This document shows, piece after piece, positions 1 through 7,386 of a stretch of DNA of 32,292 nucleotides. Numbering within the stretch: position 1 is the first letter of the stretch; each line of letters starts with the position of its first letter. Under the pieces are notes generated by a model. The model did not search any database. It was not told where the DNA came from and saw nothing but the letters and a program-made list of their open reading frames with translations. The DNA comes from Pseudomonas batumici (GTDB lineage Bacteria; Pseudomonadota; Gammaproteobacteria; Pseudomonadales; Pseudomonadaceae), in assembly GCF_000820515.1 (NCBI RefSeq), contig NZ_JXDG01000049.1, positions 1 through 32,292 of the forward strand, written 5' to 3'. Both the position numbers and the translations under genes were made by a program.

Positions 1-395
1 TCGCCGTGGTTCATGCTGCGAATCGCCCCGGCGAAAATCTCCGTGGTGTAGGCGCAGGTGTTCAGGGCAAAGGCGAGGATGGTGCAGTTCATCGCATCGC
101 GGAAGAACACATCGAGCACCGGTTGCGCGCGGACCGCGGCCAGGCTGTAGATCCCGGTGTAACAGATCAGCAACTGGATATAGAGCGGCGTACCGCGAAA
201 CAGGTAGGTGTAAAACTGCACCGGCCAGCGCAAATAACACTTGGATGAAACCCGGGCAATGGACAGCGGCACCGACACCAGAAAACCGATGAAGATCGAG
301 GCGCTGAGCAACCACAGGGTCATGGCCAGGCCGGTGATGTGGTAGCCATCGCTATACAGGAAAGGCTTCCAGTAATTGTGCAGGAGTTCAATCAT
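1..395 (-). CDS. Amino acid ABC transporter permease (HisM-type), partial
   Basis: The minus-strand frame starts at an ATG at 395 and stays open to the window edge, so about 131 N-terminal residues are visible and the C-terminus is missing. The protein begins MIELLHNYWKPF and has hydrophobic helices followed by FRGTPLYIQLL, a motif typical of HisM/ArtM-like inner-membrane permeases of polar amino acid importers. The start overlaps the stop of the upstream permease as ATGA, which indicates translational coupling. With the preceding permease and binding protein it would form an arginine/ornithine-type importer. In this locus I infer that canavanine, an arginine analogue, is the cargo; the substrate itself cannot be read from the sequence. 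Confidence 0.88.
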   Translation of the reverse strand, partial: MIELLHNYWKPFLYSDGYHITGLAMTLWLLSASIFIGFLVSVPLSIARVSSKCYLRWPVQFYTYLFRGTPLYIQLLICYTGIYSLAAVRAQPVLDVFFRDAMNCTILAFALNTCAYTTEIFAGAIRSMNHG

Positions 396-1120
396 CGTAC
401 AGCCTCCCGAGAACCGGTTGCGTAATGCCGTTCGAGCCAGCGCAGGACATAGTTTGATGCGCTGGTGATCAGCAGATAGATACCCGCGGCCAGCACCAGA
501 AAATAGAACAACTGGTAGGTACTTTTACCGGCGTCCTGAGCGGCCTTTACCAAGTCCGCCAGGCCGATAATCGACACCAGCGCAGTGGCCTTGAGGATCA
601 CCATCCAGTTATTACCAATGCCCGGCAGAGCAAAACGCATCATCTGAGGGAAGACCACGAAACGAAAACGCTGGACGCGACTCAAGCCATAGGCAGTGGC
701 CGCCTCCAGCTGTCCACGTGGCACAGCGAGCATCGCCCCACGAAAGGTCTCGGTGAAATAGGCTCCGTAGATAAAGCCCAAGGTGATGATCCCGGCAGCG
801 AACGGATCGATCTCGATGTATTCCCAGTCCAGTGCCACGGTGATGACGGTCAACCCGGTTTGCAGGCTGTAGAAGATCAGCAGCATCAGCACCAGGTCTG
901 GCACCCCGCGAATCATCGTGGTGTAGAGCTGGGCCGGGAGCCGCAGCAGTTTGACACTGGAGAACTTGGCACTGGCGCCGATCAGGCCGAGCAGGACACT
1001 CAACAGCAGCGACAGTATCGATAACTTGACGGTCATCCAGGTGCCCTCCAGCAACAGAGGACCGAAGCCCTTCAAGCTATACATGGAGAGCCCGAGTGTC
1101 TGTAACAGTATTTCGAACAT
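392..1120 (-). CDS. Amino acid ABC transporter permease (HisQ-type)
   Basis: A 242-residue inner-membrane permease with the normal family length for HisQ/ArtQ/AotQ proteins. A first hydrophobic helix lies near residues 23-50. The motif TMIRGVPDLVLMLLIFY and the cytoplasmic loop EAATAYGLSRVQRFRFVVFPQ (residues about 138-158, the EAA loop that contacts the ATPase) are both clear. It lies 57 bp downstream of the binding-protein gene, separated from it by an intrinsic terminator, and its stop overlaps the next permease start. The family imports basic amino acids. The neighbouring canavanine genes suggest canavanine or arginine as cargo, which is inference. No ATPase gene is visible and may lie beyond the left edge. 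Confidence 0.9.
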   Translation of the reverse strand: MFEILLQTLGLSMYSLKGFGPLLLEGTWMTVKLSILSLLLSVLLGLIGASAKFSSVKLLRLPAQLYTTMIRGVPDLVLMLLIFYSLQTGLTVITVALDWEYIEIDPFAAGIITLGFIYGAYFTETFRGAMLAVPRGQLEAATAYGLSRVQRFRFVVFPQMMRFALPGIGNNWMVILKATALVSIIGLADLVKAAQDAGKSTYQLFYFLVLAAGIYLLITSASNYVLRWLERHYATGSREAVR

Positions 1121-1141
1121 GATTCAGGGACCTATAGCGAT

Positions 1142-1170
1142 AAAAAAGCGCCCACCCTTCAGGCAGGCGC
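1142..1170 (-). terminator. Intrinsic terminator between binding protein and permeases
   Basis: On the minus strand a 9-bp stem (GCGCCTGCC pairing with GGTGGGCGC, including G-T pairs) with a 5-nt loop is followed directly by six T residues. It starts 8 bp after the binding-protein stop codon and precedes the permease genes of the same operon. Its position suggests partial termination that yields more binding protein than permease, a common arrangement for solute-binding proteins. Confidence 0.8.
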
Positions 1171-1177
1171 CAGGGCG

Positions 1178-1960
1178 TCATTTGCCGCTGTAGAGATTCA
1201 GATCGCCGAAGTATTTTTTCTGGATCGAATCGTAGGTGCCGTCATCGTGTAACGCCTGGATACCTTTATCCAAAAAGGCCCTGAGGTCCTTGTTGCCCTT
1301 GGTGATACCAATAGCTGTTTTGGCTGGCAGCAAATCGCTGTCGACTGGCTGGCTGACTTCGTAATCAGCGCCTTGTGGCAAGTTCAAAAAACCCAGTTTG
1401 GCCTGCAGCATGTCCTGGATCGCTGCGTCGAGACGACCGGAAGTCAGGTCGTAATACACCTGATCCTGGTTCTGATAGGCCTGGGTTTTCACGCCGGCCT
1501 TGTCCAGAACGGCTTTGGCATAGGCTTCCTGGATACTTCCTTGCAAGTAACCTACGCTCTTGCCCTTGAGCGAAGTGACCTCCTCGCTCAGGCCAGAACC
1601 TTTCTTGAATACGTAAGAGGTTGGCCCGGAGAACAACTCAGTCGAGAAATCGATGACCTTTTCGCGTGCAGGGGTCACCGTCATAGAGGAGAGCACACCG
1701 TCGAACTTGTTGGCCTTCAGGCCTGGAATCGTGCCGTCGAAATCGCTCTCGACCCATGTGCACTTGACCTTCAGTTCAGCGCAGATTGCGTTGCCCAGGT
1801 CGATATCAAACCCAGTAAGGCTACCGTCGGCGGCTTTGGACTCGAATGGTGCGTAAGAAGCATCAACGCCAAATCGCAGTTCTTTGTATTCCTTGGCTAC
1901 CGCGATATTCACGCACAGCGGGAACAGTACGAACACAGAAACTTTTCGAAGCGAAATCAT
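1178..1960 (-). CDS. Periplasmic basic amino acid binding protein (ArgT/HisJ family)
   Basis: A 260-residue SBP_bac_3 protein, the usual family size. It has an N-terminal signal peptide (MISLRKVSVFVLFPLCVNIAVA, cleavage expected after AVA). The family signature GFDIDLGNAICAELKVKC lies near residues 50-67, followed by the ligand-binding segments WVESDFDGTIPGL, MTVTPAREK and KGKSVGYLQGS. An AGGGA ribosome binding site precedes the start. Members bind lysine, arginine, ornithine or histidine in the periplasm and hand them to the HisQM-type permeases encoded next. In this cluster I infer canavanine/arginine specificity. Upstream lies a long leader and a palindromic promoter copy shared with the hom gene, suggesting common control by the local Lrp-type regulator. 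Confidence 0.92.
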   Translation of the reverse strand: MISLRKVSVFVLFPLCVNIAVAKEYKELRFGVDASYAPFESKAADGSLTGFDIDLGNAICAELKVKCTWVESDFDGTIPGLKANKFDGVLSSMTVTPAREKVIDFSTELFSGPTSYVFKKGSGLSEEVTSLKGKSVGYLQGSIQEAYAKAVLDKAGVKTQAYQNQDQVYYDLTSGRLDAAIQDMLQAKLGFLNLPQGADYEVSQPVDSDLLPAKTAIGITKGNKDLRAFLDKGIQALHDDGTYDSIQKKYFGDLNLYSGK

Positions 1961-2617
1961 ATGAGCATCCCTAGATATTGTAGTTTGATTTAAGGGCAGT
2001 TAACGATTTAACAGCTTTGACCGCAGTATTTTTTTGGCATTTTTTTAGCCCGTGACACGACGGCCACATTTTTATTAGCCATATACCCATTCAAGGACGG
2101 TCGCCAGGCACTGCTTTAGTTTTCAGCGCCGACGATTTAGGACTATTTTCACGTAGTCACAACAAGCGCCTCACGTTCATGCTTGGGTACTGAAATACTA
2201 CTCCAATGCAGGGCTGCCCCAAATATGGCAAACCGATCAATGTTGCGAGCAAAACGCTCTCCACAGAGAGCATTTTGCTTGACTGGAAATTATTTTTTAA
2301 TGCCATTTATTAGTAGATCAAGATCTCCTACTGATATCATCCGATAGTGTCATGCGCTGATCATCAGCAAGCCTCAGATCAATAATCAGGAAGGGTAACG
2401 AGATCGCGCGCCCCAGGGGCAGGAGTAAGGAACCGAGAAACCAATGTTTCACCAGCAACGGATATTGCTTAAGCGCCGCAAGCTTTTAAATCATTCAAAG
2501 TTTTTTGAACAACCTTATGCCATACATGCATAAGGCTGCCCTCACTCATACCTTTGACAAGTTACTCTCGCGACAAATTTTTATCTAGCTGATTCATTCA
2601 ATCAACCACGAAGAACC
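1961..2617. other. AT-rich regulatory intergenic region
   Basis: No coding sequence is recognisable in these 657 bp. The stretch holds a promoter/operator copy at 2186-2278. Between its inferred transcription start near 2188 and the binding-protein ATG lies a leader of about 228 nt with two T-rich runs near 2030-2046. From 2280 to 2617 I see only AT-rich sequence with short inverted repeats, such as the one around 2312-2332, and no clear T-tract terminator for the exporter gene that ends at 2618. Confidence 0.6.
2186..2278 (-). promoter_or_regulatory. Palindromic promoter/operator, copy 1 (upstream of importer)
   Basis: A near-perfect 30-bp inverted repeat lies at 2249-2278: 13-bp arms with one mismatch and a CACA spacer, with GCAAAA and TTTTGC ends. 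It is followed downstream on the minus strand by a conserved block ending in a -10-like TAGTAT (2195-2200). Aligned without gaps, 2186-2258 matches 6831-6903 at 55 of 73 positions. No consensus -35 hexamer is visible at the correct spacing, which suggests an activated promoter. The adjacent Lrp/AsnC-family regulator is the obvious candidate ligand-responsive factor; that link is inference. Confidence 0.7.
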
Positions 2618-2935
2618 TTAAACTGAAGCCAGCTTCATCATCACAAGCCCGCTGATAATTAAAATGGCAGCGACAACACGCATCAGGCTCGCGGGCTCGC
2701 CTAACAGCATGATACCGACGGCAAACGCACCGACTGCACCAATGCCCGTCCAGATCGTATAGGCCGTGCCAAGCGGCAGGCTTTTCATCGAAAACGACAG
2801 AAGAGCAAAGCTGGCTATTACCATCACCAAAGTAACAATTGTGGGTCCTAGCTTCGTCATGCCTTCAGATTGTTTCATCGAAAAAGCCCAAACAACCTCA
2901 AGTAATCCCGCAAAAATCAAGCACACCCAAGCCAT
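2618..2935 (-). CDS. gdx: SMR family guanidinium exporter (Gdx/SugE-type)
   Basis: A 105-residue four-helix small multidrug resistance protein. I place the start at the ATG at 2935 (MAWVCLIFAGLLEVVWA) because a GGAGG site sits 7 nt upstream and because 105 residues is the family norm; the longer frame adds an unlikely leader. The conserved membrane glutamate is E13. The motifs GTAYTIWTGIGAVGAF and GEPASLMRV point to the Gdx/SugE branch rather than EmrE. Gdx proteins exchange guanidinium for protons across the inner membrane. Here it lies 59 bp downstream of a gamma-lyase whose likely by-product is hydroxyguanidine, so export of that compound is a reasonable inference. No guanidine riboswitch was seen upstream. 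Confidence 0.85.
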   Translation of the reverse strand: MAWVCLIFAGLLEVVWAFSMKQSEGMTKLGPTIVTLVMVIASFALLSFSMKSLPLGTAYTIWTGIGAVGAFAVGIMLLGEPASLMRVVAAILIISGLVMMKLASV

Positions 2936-2994
2936 GTAGGGGCCTCCAATGAAAAAGTCCAGCGCAACCCGGACCCTCAGCAAGAGCATTCAAA

Positions 2995-4197
2995 TCAGTT
3001 GAATGTCTCATCCAGGGCGATGGAAATATCTTTGATCAAGTCCTCTGGATCCTCGAGCCCAACCGAAAACCGAAGGTGACCGTAGGTACGGAACTCTTCA
3101 GGATACTTGTCAAAGCCGCCTCGACCTTCTGCCCCCACATGCACGATCAAGGATTCATCGTGCCCCAGGGATACAGCGGACGTGATGATCCGCAGATTCG
3201 AAACAAACCGATTCTGAGTGTCTGGATCGCCTTTGACAGCAAAAGCCATCATCGCTCCATAGCCGCGGCCCGCGAATTGCCGGCGGGCTAACTCATACTG
3301 TGGGTGAGACGGCAGACCGGGGTAGTAGACGTAGGCAATACGTTCATCGGACGCAAGAAATGCAGCCAGTTTTTCGGCTGAGCTCAAATGCTGCTTCAAT
3401 CGCAGAGGCAACGTGACAGAGCCACGCATGATCATCCAGGCGTTGAATGGAGAGATGATCGCACCGAGATCAACAAGAGCCTCGTGCTTGATTTTAGTGA
3501 TCAGTTCGGTAGAACCGATAACCACCCCACCCATGGAGTCCCCATGACCGTTGATATATTTGGTCAACGAGTGGACGACCAGGTCTGCGCCATGCTTGAT
3601 GGCCTGGAAAAATGGAGGGGGGGTAAAGGTTGCATCAATGGAAGCCAGTGCCCCATGCGCATGAGCGATTTCAACGATCGCGGCAACATCAGCCACTTTT
3701 GTCGTCGGGTTGGCAATGGTCTCGGTATGGATCAGTTTGGTGTTAGGCCGGATAGCTTGCCGGACCGCCTCCAAGTCACCCATATCGACAAATGAGGCCT
3801 CAATGCCATAACGCTCTGGAAGAAGCTCAGCAAAGAGACGCCAGACAGCCTCATAGGTGACATCGCTGACAAGAATATGACCACCGCTTTTCAAAAAGGT
3901 GAAAAATATCGAATGGAGTGCCGCTACCCCAGTAGCAAACGCAACCGCCGCTTCACCGCCTTCAAGCGCTGCAAGCTTTTTCTCCAGACACACCTGGTTA
4001 TGGCCCTGATTTCGCGTGTATACAAGGCCGTCTGGGCTGGACCAGTCCATCGTTGATGGATCGTCTGGAAGCAGATAAGAGTTGGCCATCACCAACGGAG
4101 TGCGAACCGCCCCCGTTGTGGCGTCAATGATATTACCGCCATGAACAGCCAGGGTAGCCACCGATAGCGTTGCTAGATTTTTTTTGTCGGGACGCAT
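2995..4197 (-). CDS. PLP-dependent canavanine gamma-lyase (Cys/Met metabolism family)
   Basis: A 400-residue fold-type I PLP enzyme of the cystathionine/methionine gamma-lyase family. The Schiff-base lysine is K213 in HSLTKYINGHGD, the cofactor-binding aspartate is D188 in SIDATFTPPP, and Y60/R62 lie in VYTRNQGHNQ. Classical members read YTRxxNPT here, so the NQGHNQ variant marks a separate clade. An AGAGGA site precedes the ATG. From the neighbours (ACT-less homoserine dehydrogenase, aldehyde dehydrogenase, guanidinium exporter, arginine-type importer, CtdA-like editing protein) I assign canavanine gamma-lyase, which cleaves canavanine to homoserine and hydroxyguanidine, as reported for Pseudomonadaceae and Rhizobiales. 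Without context it could equally be called a methionine or cystathionine gamma-lyase. Confidence 0.82.
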   Translation of the reverse strand: MRPDKKNLATLSVATLAVHGGNIIDATTGAVRTPLVMANSYLLPDDPSTMDWSSPDGLVYTRNQGHNQVCLEKKLAALEGGEAAVAFATGVAALHSIFFTFLKSGGHILVSDVTYEAVWRLFAELLPERYGIEASFVDMGDLEAVRQAIRPNTKLIHTETIANPTTKVADVAAIVEIAHAHGALASIDATFTPPPFFQAIKHGADLVVHSLTKYINGHGDSMGGVVIGSTELITKIKHEALVDLGAIISPFNAWMIMRGSVTLPLRLKQHLSSAEKLAAFLASDERIAYVYYPGLPSHPQYELARRQFAGRGYGAMMAFAVKGDPDTQNRFVSNLRIITSAVSLGHDESLIVHVGAEGRGGFDKYPEEFRTYGHLRFSVGLEDPEDLIKDISIALDETFN

Positions 4198-4264
4198 AGC
4201 TAAATCCTCTTCAGTTACTGTGTTTTTATGTTATTGACTCTGAAGTTGCCCATGGAAATAGACC

Positions 4265-4288
4265 AGACCCTTCCAGACAGAAGGGCCT
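4265..4288 (-). terminator. Hairpin between aldehyde dehydrogenase and gamma-lyase genes
   Basis: A 9-bp stem containing one G-T pair closes a 6-nt loop in the 142-bp gap between the aldehyde dehydrogenase stop and the gamma-lyase start. It lacks a T-tract on the minus strand. It may be a weak terminator, an mRNA-processing site or an operator. Confidence 0.35.
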
Positions 4289-4339
4289 TATCGAGGATCA
4301 GAACTCATCCTCTGGACAACTCTCTATCCCTGTTAACTA

Positions 4340-5758
4340 TCAAGTAGCACCGTTCAAACAAATAACCTTTGGCTGCGTCATATCCTCATACGCAAAACGT
4401 ACGCCTTCGCGGCCCATGCTTCCGTATTTGAAGCCGCCAAACGGCATCGCATCAAAACGATAGTCGGATGAGTCATTAATCATCACGCCGCCTGCTTCAA
4501 GTTGCTTGGCAGCTTTCATGGCAACCTTTAAATTGCTGGTAAAAATACCAGCATGCAAACTGTATTCCGGGCCATTGGCCAGTATCAGCGCTTCATCAAG
4601 CGAATCCACAGACTGAAGAATAACGACCGGACTGAATACCTCTTCGTACCACACCTTACAGTTCTGGCTTACATTCTCCAGGACTGTGGGTGAATACAAC
4701 GAGCCTTGGCGTACGTTGCCAATCAACAAGTTTGCCCCTTTATCAATAGCCTCATTGACCACCTCTTCGCTGCGTTTTGCTGACACTTCAGTGATCATTG
4801 GGCCAACATCCGTTCGTTCGTCAGCCGGGTCCCCTACGACTAAAGCACTTGTCTTCTCAACAAAAAGCCTTTTGAAGGCTTCATAGATCGTTGCTTCAAT
4901 CAGAATTCGTTGAGTACCGATGCAGTTCTGGCCAGCCGCCCAGAATGCCCCTGACACACAAGATTCAACCGTTTCGTTCAGGTCGCAGTCAGCCATCACG
5001 ATGACGGGGGCATTGCCACCGAGATCCATGACCAATTTCTTGAGGCCGGCGTTGCGGGAAATCTGCTCACCGGTCACAAAACCGCCCGTGAAGGAAACCA
5101 TGCGCACTGCACGATGGGCGACAAGCGCCTTGCCCAAGGCCGACCCACCAGTGGCGATGGAAACAACCTCGGTAGGCAGGCCCGCGGCATTGAGGCAACC
5201 GACCAGCTTGATAGCTGATAAGGGCGCGAGCTCGGAGGGCTTGAGAACAACAGCATTGCCGCCAGCGATGGCAGGCCCCAACTTGTGGGCTACCAGGTTG
5301 AGAGGGTCGTTGTACGGCGTAATCGCAACAATCACCCCCAGTGGCTCACGGGTGAACCAACCTTGGCGGGACTCGGATCCGACATAAGCGTCGAATGGGA
5401 TGACTTCGCCGGCATTGCGTTTGGCTTCTTCGGCAGACAGTTTCAACGTGTTGACGCAGCGCAAAACCTCTTTCCTGGCTTGCTTAAGCGTCTTTCCAGA
5501 CTCTGCAACGATCAGACTGGCGAACGCATCTTTATCACTCTCAACCAGGGCCGCCGTTTTTTCCAGGATCCGAGCACGTTCATGCCTCGGTAATCCCCTG
5601 GCCATTTGCGCGCCTAGCTTCGCGGTCTCAATGATCATAGTGGCCGATGAAGCCGGGACATCGGTCACCTCTCCGACCGTCGAACCGTCATAAGGGCTCA
5701 GGACTGTTATGGCTTTATAATCAGCAGCAAGCGAAAGACTCAAGCTATTCATGATCAT
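4340..5758 (-). CDS. NAD(P)-dependent aldehyde dehydrogenase, probable aspartate-semialdehyde oxidase
   Basis: A 472-residue aldehyde dehydrogenase superfamily protein of normal length. Visible catalytic elements are the oxyanion asparagine N150 in TPYNDPLN, the nucleotide-binding SFTGG, and the nucleophile C279 in AAGQNCIGTQR. The usual general-base glutamate of the ELGG motif is replaced by aspartate (D245, VMDLGGNAP). The ATG at 5758 overlaps the hom stop as ATGA; a second ATG at 5752 has better spacing from the ACAGG site and may be the true start. Coupling to homoserine dehydrogenase suggests it oxidises aspartate semialdehyde directly to aspartate without phosphorylation. This fits published canavanine catabolism but is inferred from position; succinate-semialdehyde-type activity cannot be excluded. 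Confidence 0.85.
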   Translation of the reverse strand: MIMNSLSLSLAADYKAITVLSPYDGSTVGEVTDVPASSATMIIETAKLGAQMARGLPRHERARILEKTAALVESDKDAFASLIVAESGKTLKQARKEVLRCVNTLKLSAEEAKRNAGEVIPFDAYVGSESRQGWFTREPLGVIVAITPYNDPLNLVAHKLGPAIAGGNAVVLKPSELAPLSAIKLVGCLNAAGLPTEVVSIATGGSALGKALVAHRAVRMVSFTGGFVTGEQISRNAGLKKLVMDLGGNAPVIVMADCDLNETVESCVSGAFWAAGQNCIGTQRILIEATIYEAFKRLFVEKTSALVVGDPADERTDVGPMITEVSAKRSEEVVNEAIDKGANLLIGNVRQGSLYSPTVLENVSQNCKVWYEEVFSPVVILQSVDSLDEALILANGPEYSLHAGIFTSNLKVAMKAAKQLEAGGVMINDSSDYRFDAMPFGGFKYGSMGREGVRFAYEDMTQPKVICLNGAT

Positions 5759-6804
5759 TTACCTGTCTTGATTTTTTTCTTATGAATGCTGACGATATCG
5801 GAGAGCAACGCAAAAGCCGTTTCATATCGACCGGCGCCCGCCCCCGAAACCGTTACAGGGCCAAGAATATTGGTACTGAACGTGATTGCATTAGTGGCGC
5901 CACTTACACCTGCCAGCGCATCGTCCTGGGGTAATAGTTGAGGACTCACCGAGGCAGAAATGGAGCCATCCTGCAGCTTTTTAGCACTGCCAATCAGTTT
6001 CCAGCGAGCCTTCGATTTCGTGGCCTCGGCGATATCGTCGGCCGTGATTTGCGAAATGCCTTTGCACGAAACATCACTCGGGGTCAGCTTGGCCCCGAGG
6101 AACTCGTTGGCCAGAATCACGACTTTGAGACGAACATCATGCCCTTCCACGTCTGCCGTTGGGTCAGCTTCTGCGTAACCCAGTTCCTGGGCTTTGGCGA
6201 CGGCATCCGCGAAATCGAGCCCCGTTTCCATGCTGGACAGTACGAAATTCGATGTACCGTTCAAAATCCCTTTGAACTCGGTAATTTCCGCGCCCGCGAG
6301 TAGCTCCTGGGCCAGGCGGATGACTGGGGTACCGCTCATCACTGAGCCTTCGAATTCGAAATGTGCCCCAGTTCTTTCGGCCAGCTTTTTCAGACTTTCG
6401 GCGTGCAGCGCCACCGGTCCCTTGTTGGTTGTGACGACACTGATGCCTTTTTCCAGGGCCCAGCGACAGAAGGTGGTGGCAGGCTCACCGTCCACAGGAT
6501 TGGTGAAGGTCGCTTCAGCGACAAGATCAGCGTCCGAGAAGCGGATCACGGTCTCATTGGCAGGTTCAGCACTCCCTGTTGGCAGAGTGCGAAAGGCGCC
6601 TTGGGTCGCCGGTACGGCAGCCAGTTCTTTGGCATTCAACCCGTTCTTGTTGATAATGGAACCCAGGTAAAGATCACTGACCCCCACAATTTTGAGCGTG
6701 AAGCCCAACTCATAAGCCCAACGCTCGTTCTTATCCGCAATGAGTTGAGCTAAAGCACGGTTTACGCCACCAAAGCCAAGCAGAGCAATTTTATATTCAG
6801 TCAC
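5755..6804 (-). CDS. hom: Homoserine dehydrogenase lacking the ACT domain (catabolic type)
   Basis: A 349-residue homoserine dehydrogenase. The GTG start at 6804 (MTEYKIALLGFGGVN) is chosen because a GAGG site lies just upstream and because the palindromic promoter at 6831-6922 would otherwise be coding; the longer frame to 7002 also runs into the lrp gene. The Rossmann motif is GFGGVN, the TNKGP lysine is K128, and the substrate loop ADPTADVEGHD with D218 and K227 is intact, followed by GILNGTSNF-type core sequence near residue 179. The biosynthetic Pseudomonas enzyme is roughly 430 residues with a C-terminal ACT domain for threonine feedback. Its absence here fits oxidation of homoserine to aspartate semialdehyde in a degradative pathway. 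Confidence 0.9.
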   Translation of the reverse strand: MTEYKIALLGFGGVNRALAQLIADKNERWAYELGFTLKIVGVSDLYLGSIINKNGLNAKELAAVPATQGAFRTLPTGSAEPANETVIRFSDADLVAEATFTNPVDGEPATTFCRWALEKGISVVTTNKGPVALHAESLKKLAERTGAHFEFEGSVMSGTPVIRLAQELLAGAEITEFKGILNGTSNFVLSSMETGLDFADAVAKAQELGYAEADPTADVEGHDVRLKVVILANEFLGAKLTPSDVSCKGISQITADDIAEATKSKARWKLIGSAKKLQDGSISASVSPQLLPQDDALAGVSGATNAITFSTNILGPVTVSGAGAGRYETAFALLSDIVSIHKKKIKTGK

Positions 6805-6830
6805 GACAAGGGCCTCATTGTTATGTTCTC

Positions 6831-6922
6831 GGTACCGAAATATTAAGCTGCTGCTGTGCTCATCCGAATATGGCAAACAGATCATTATTACGAGCAAAAT
6901 GCTCGCGCGGGAGGCGTTTTGC
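6831..6922 (-). promoter_or_regulatory. Palindromic promoter/operator, copy 2 (upstream of hom)
   Basis: This is the second copy of the element seen before the importer. The inverted repeat spans 6894-6922 with GCAAAA and TTTTGC ends and a more divergent centre. A conserved AATATGGCAAAC block follows, then a -10-like TAATAT at 6840-6845 on the minus strand. It fills the lrp-hom gap, so hom and the aldehyde dehydrogenase probably have their own activated promoter within the gene string. The Lrp/AsnC protein encoded immediately upstream is the likely binder. Confidence 0.7.
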
Positions 6923-6934
6923 TTTTCTAACGCG

Positions 6935-7372
6935 TTATTTGGTACACGACAACACAAAAGATGTGACCGTATTAAGTACTCCTGGCAACGCCGAGATATC
7001 ATTCCAGACCCGATGAATACGATCCGAGCTGCTGGCTTCGACGGTCAATACGATATCAAGGTCGCCACTCATGACATTACACGAGATAATTTCAGGCATT
7101 GCCACAATTGAACGCACCACATCCGCACCACGCATCCGGTCTTTTCGATACACAAAGATCAGGGCATTAATGGGCCCTACCTCGGAGCTCGGCGCACCTT
7201 TTACAATGGTATAGCCTTTTATGTACCCATCCCGCTCCAACCGCTCTATCCTGAGCCTAACGGCATTTCGAGATAAATTAACCTTCACGGCAATGTCGTT
7301 ATGAGCAAGCCGCGCATTACGCGTCAACTCTTCCAGAATTTTTTCATCGACCTTATCTAAAACGCGCTTCAT
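6935..7372 (-). CDS. Lrp/AsnC family transcriptional regulator
   Basis: A 145-residue Lrp/AsnC protein of standard length. The N-terminal winged helix-turn-helix spans about residues 5-55 (VDEKILEELTRNARLAHNDIA, then LSRNAVRLRIERLERDGYI). The C-terminal RAM ligand-binding domain includes GDLDIVLTVEA. It starts 14 bp after the thrC-like stop with a TGGAG ribosome binding site, so it is co-transcribed with that gene. Family members sense amino acids and bind palindromic sites as oligomers. The two GCAAAA...TTTTGC palindromes flanking this locus are probable targets, with canavanine or homoserine as plausible effector. Target and effector are inferred. Confidence 0.9.
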   Translation of the reverse strand: MKRVLDKVDEKILEELTRNARLAHNDIAVKVNLSRNAVRLRIERLERDGYIKGYTIVKGAPSSEVGPINALIFVYRKDRMRGADVVRSIVAMPEIISCNVMSGDLDIVLTVEASSSDRIHRVWNDISALPGVLNTVTSFVLSCTK

Positions 7373-7386
7373 CTCTGACTCCAGGT

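Noticed and set aside
2936..2994. Guanidine riboswitch before the Gdx exporter
   Set aside because: The gap is only 59 bp and lacks the paired ACGR-type hairpins or the large ykkC fold.
6805..7002. N-terminal extension of homoserine dehydrogenase
   Set aside because: The extension would cover the palindromic promoter and overlap lrp; the GTG at 6804 has a GAGG site and matches the family N-terminus.
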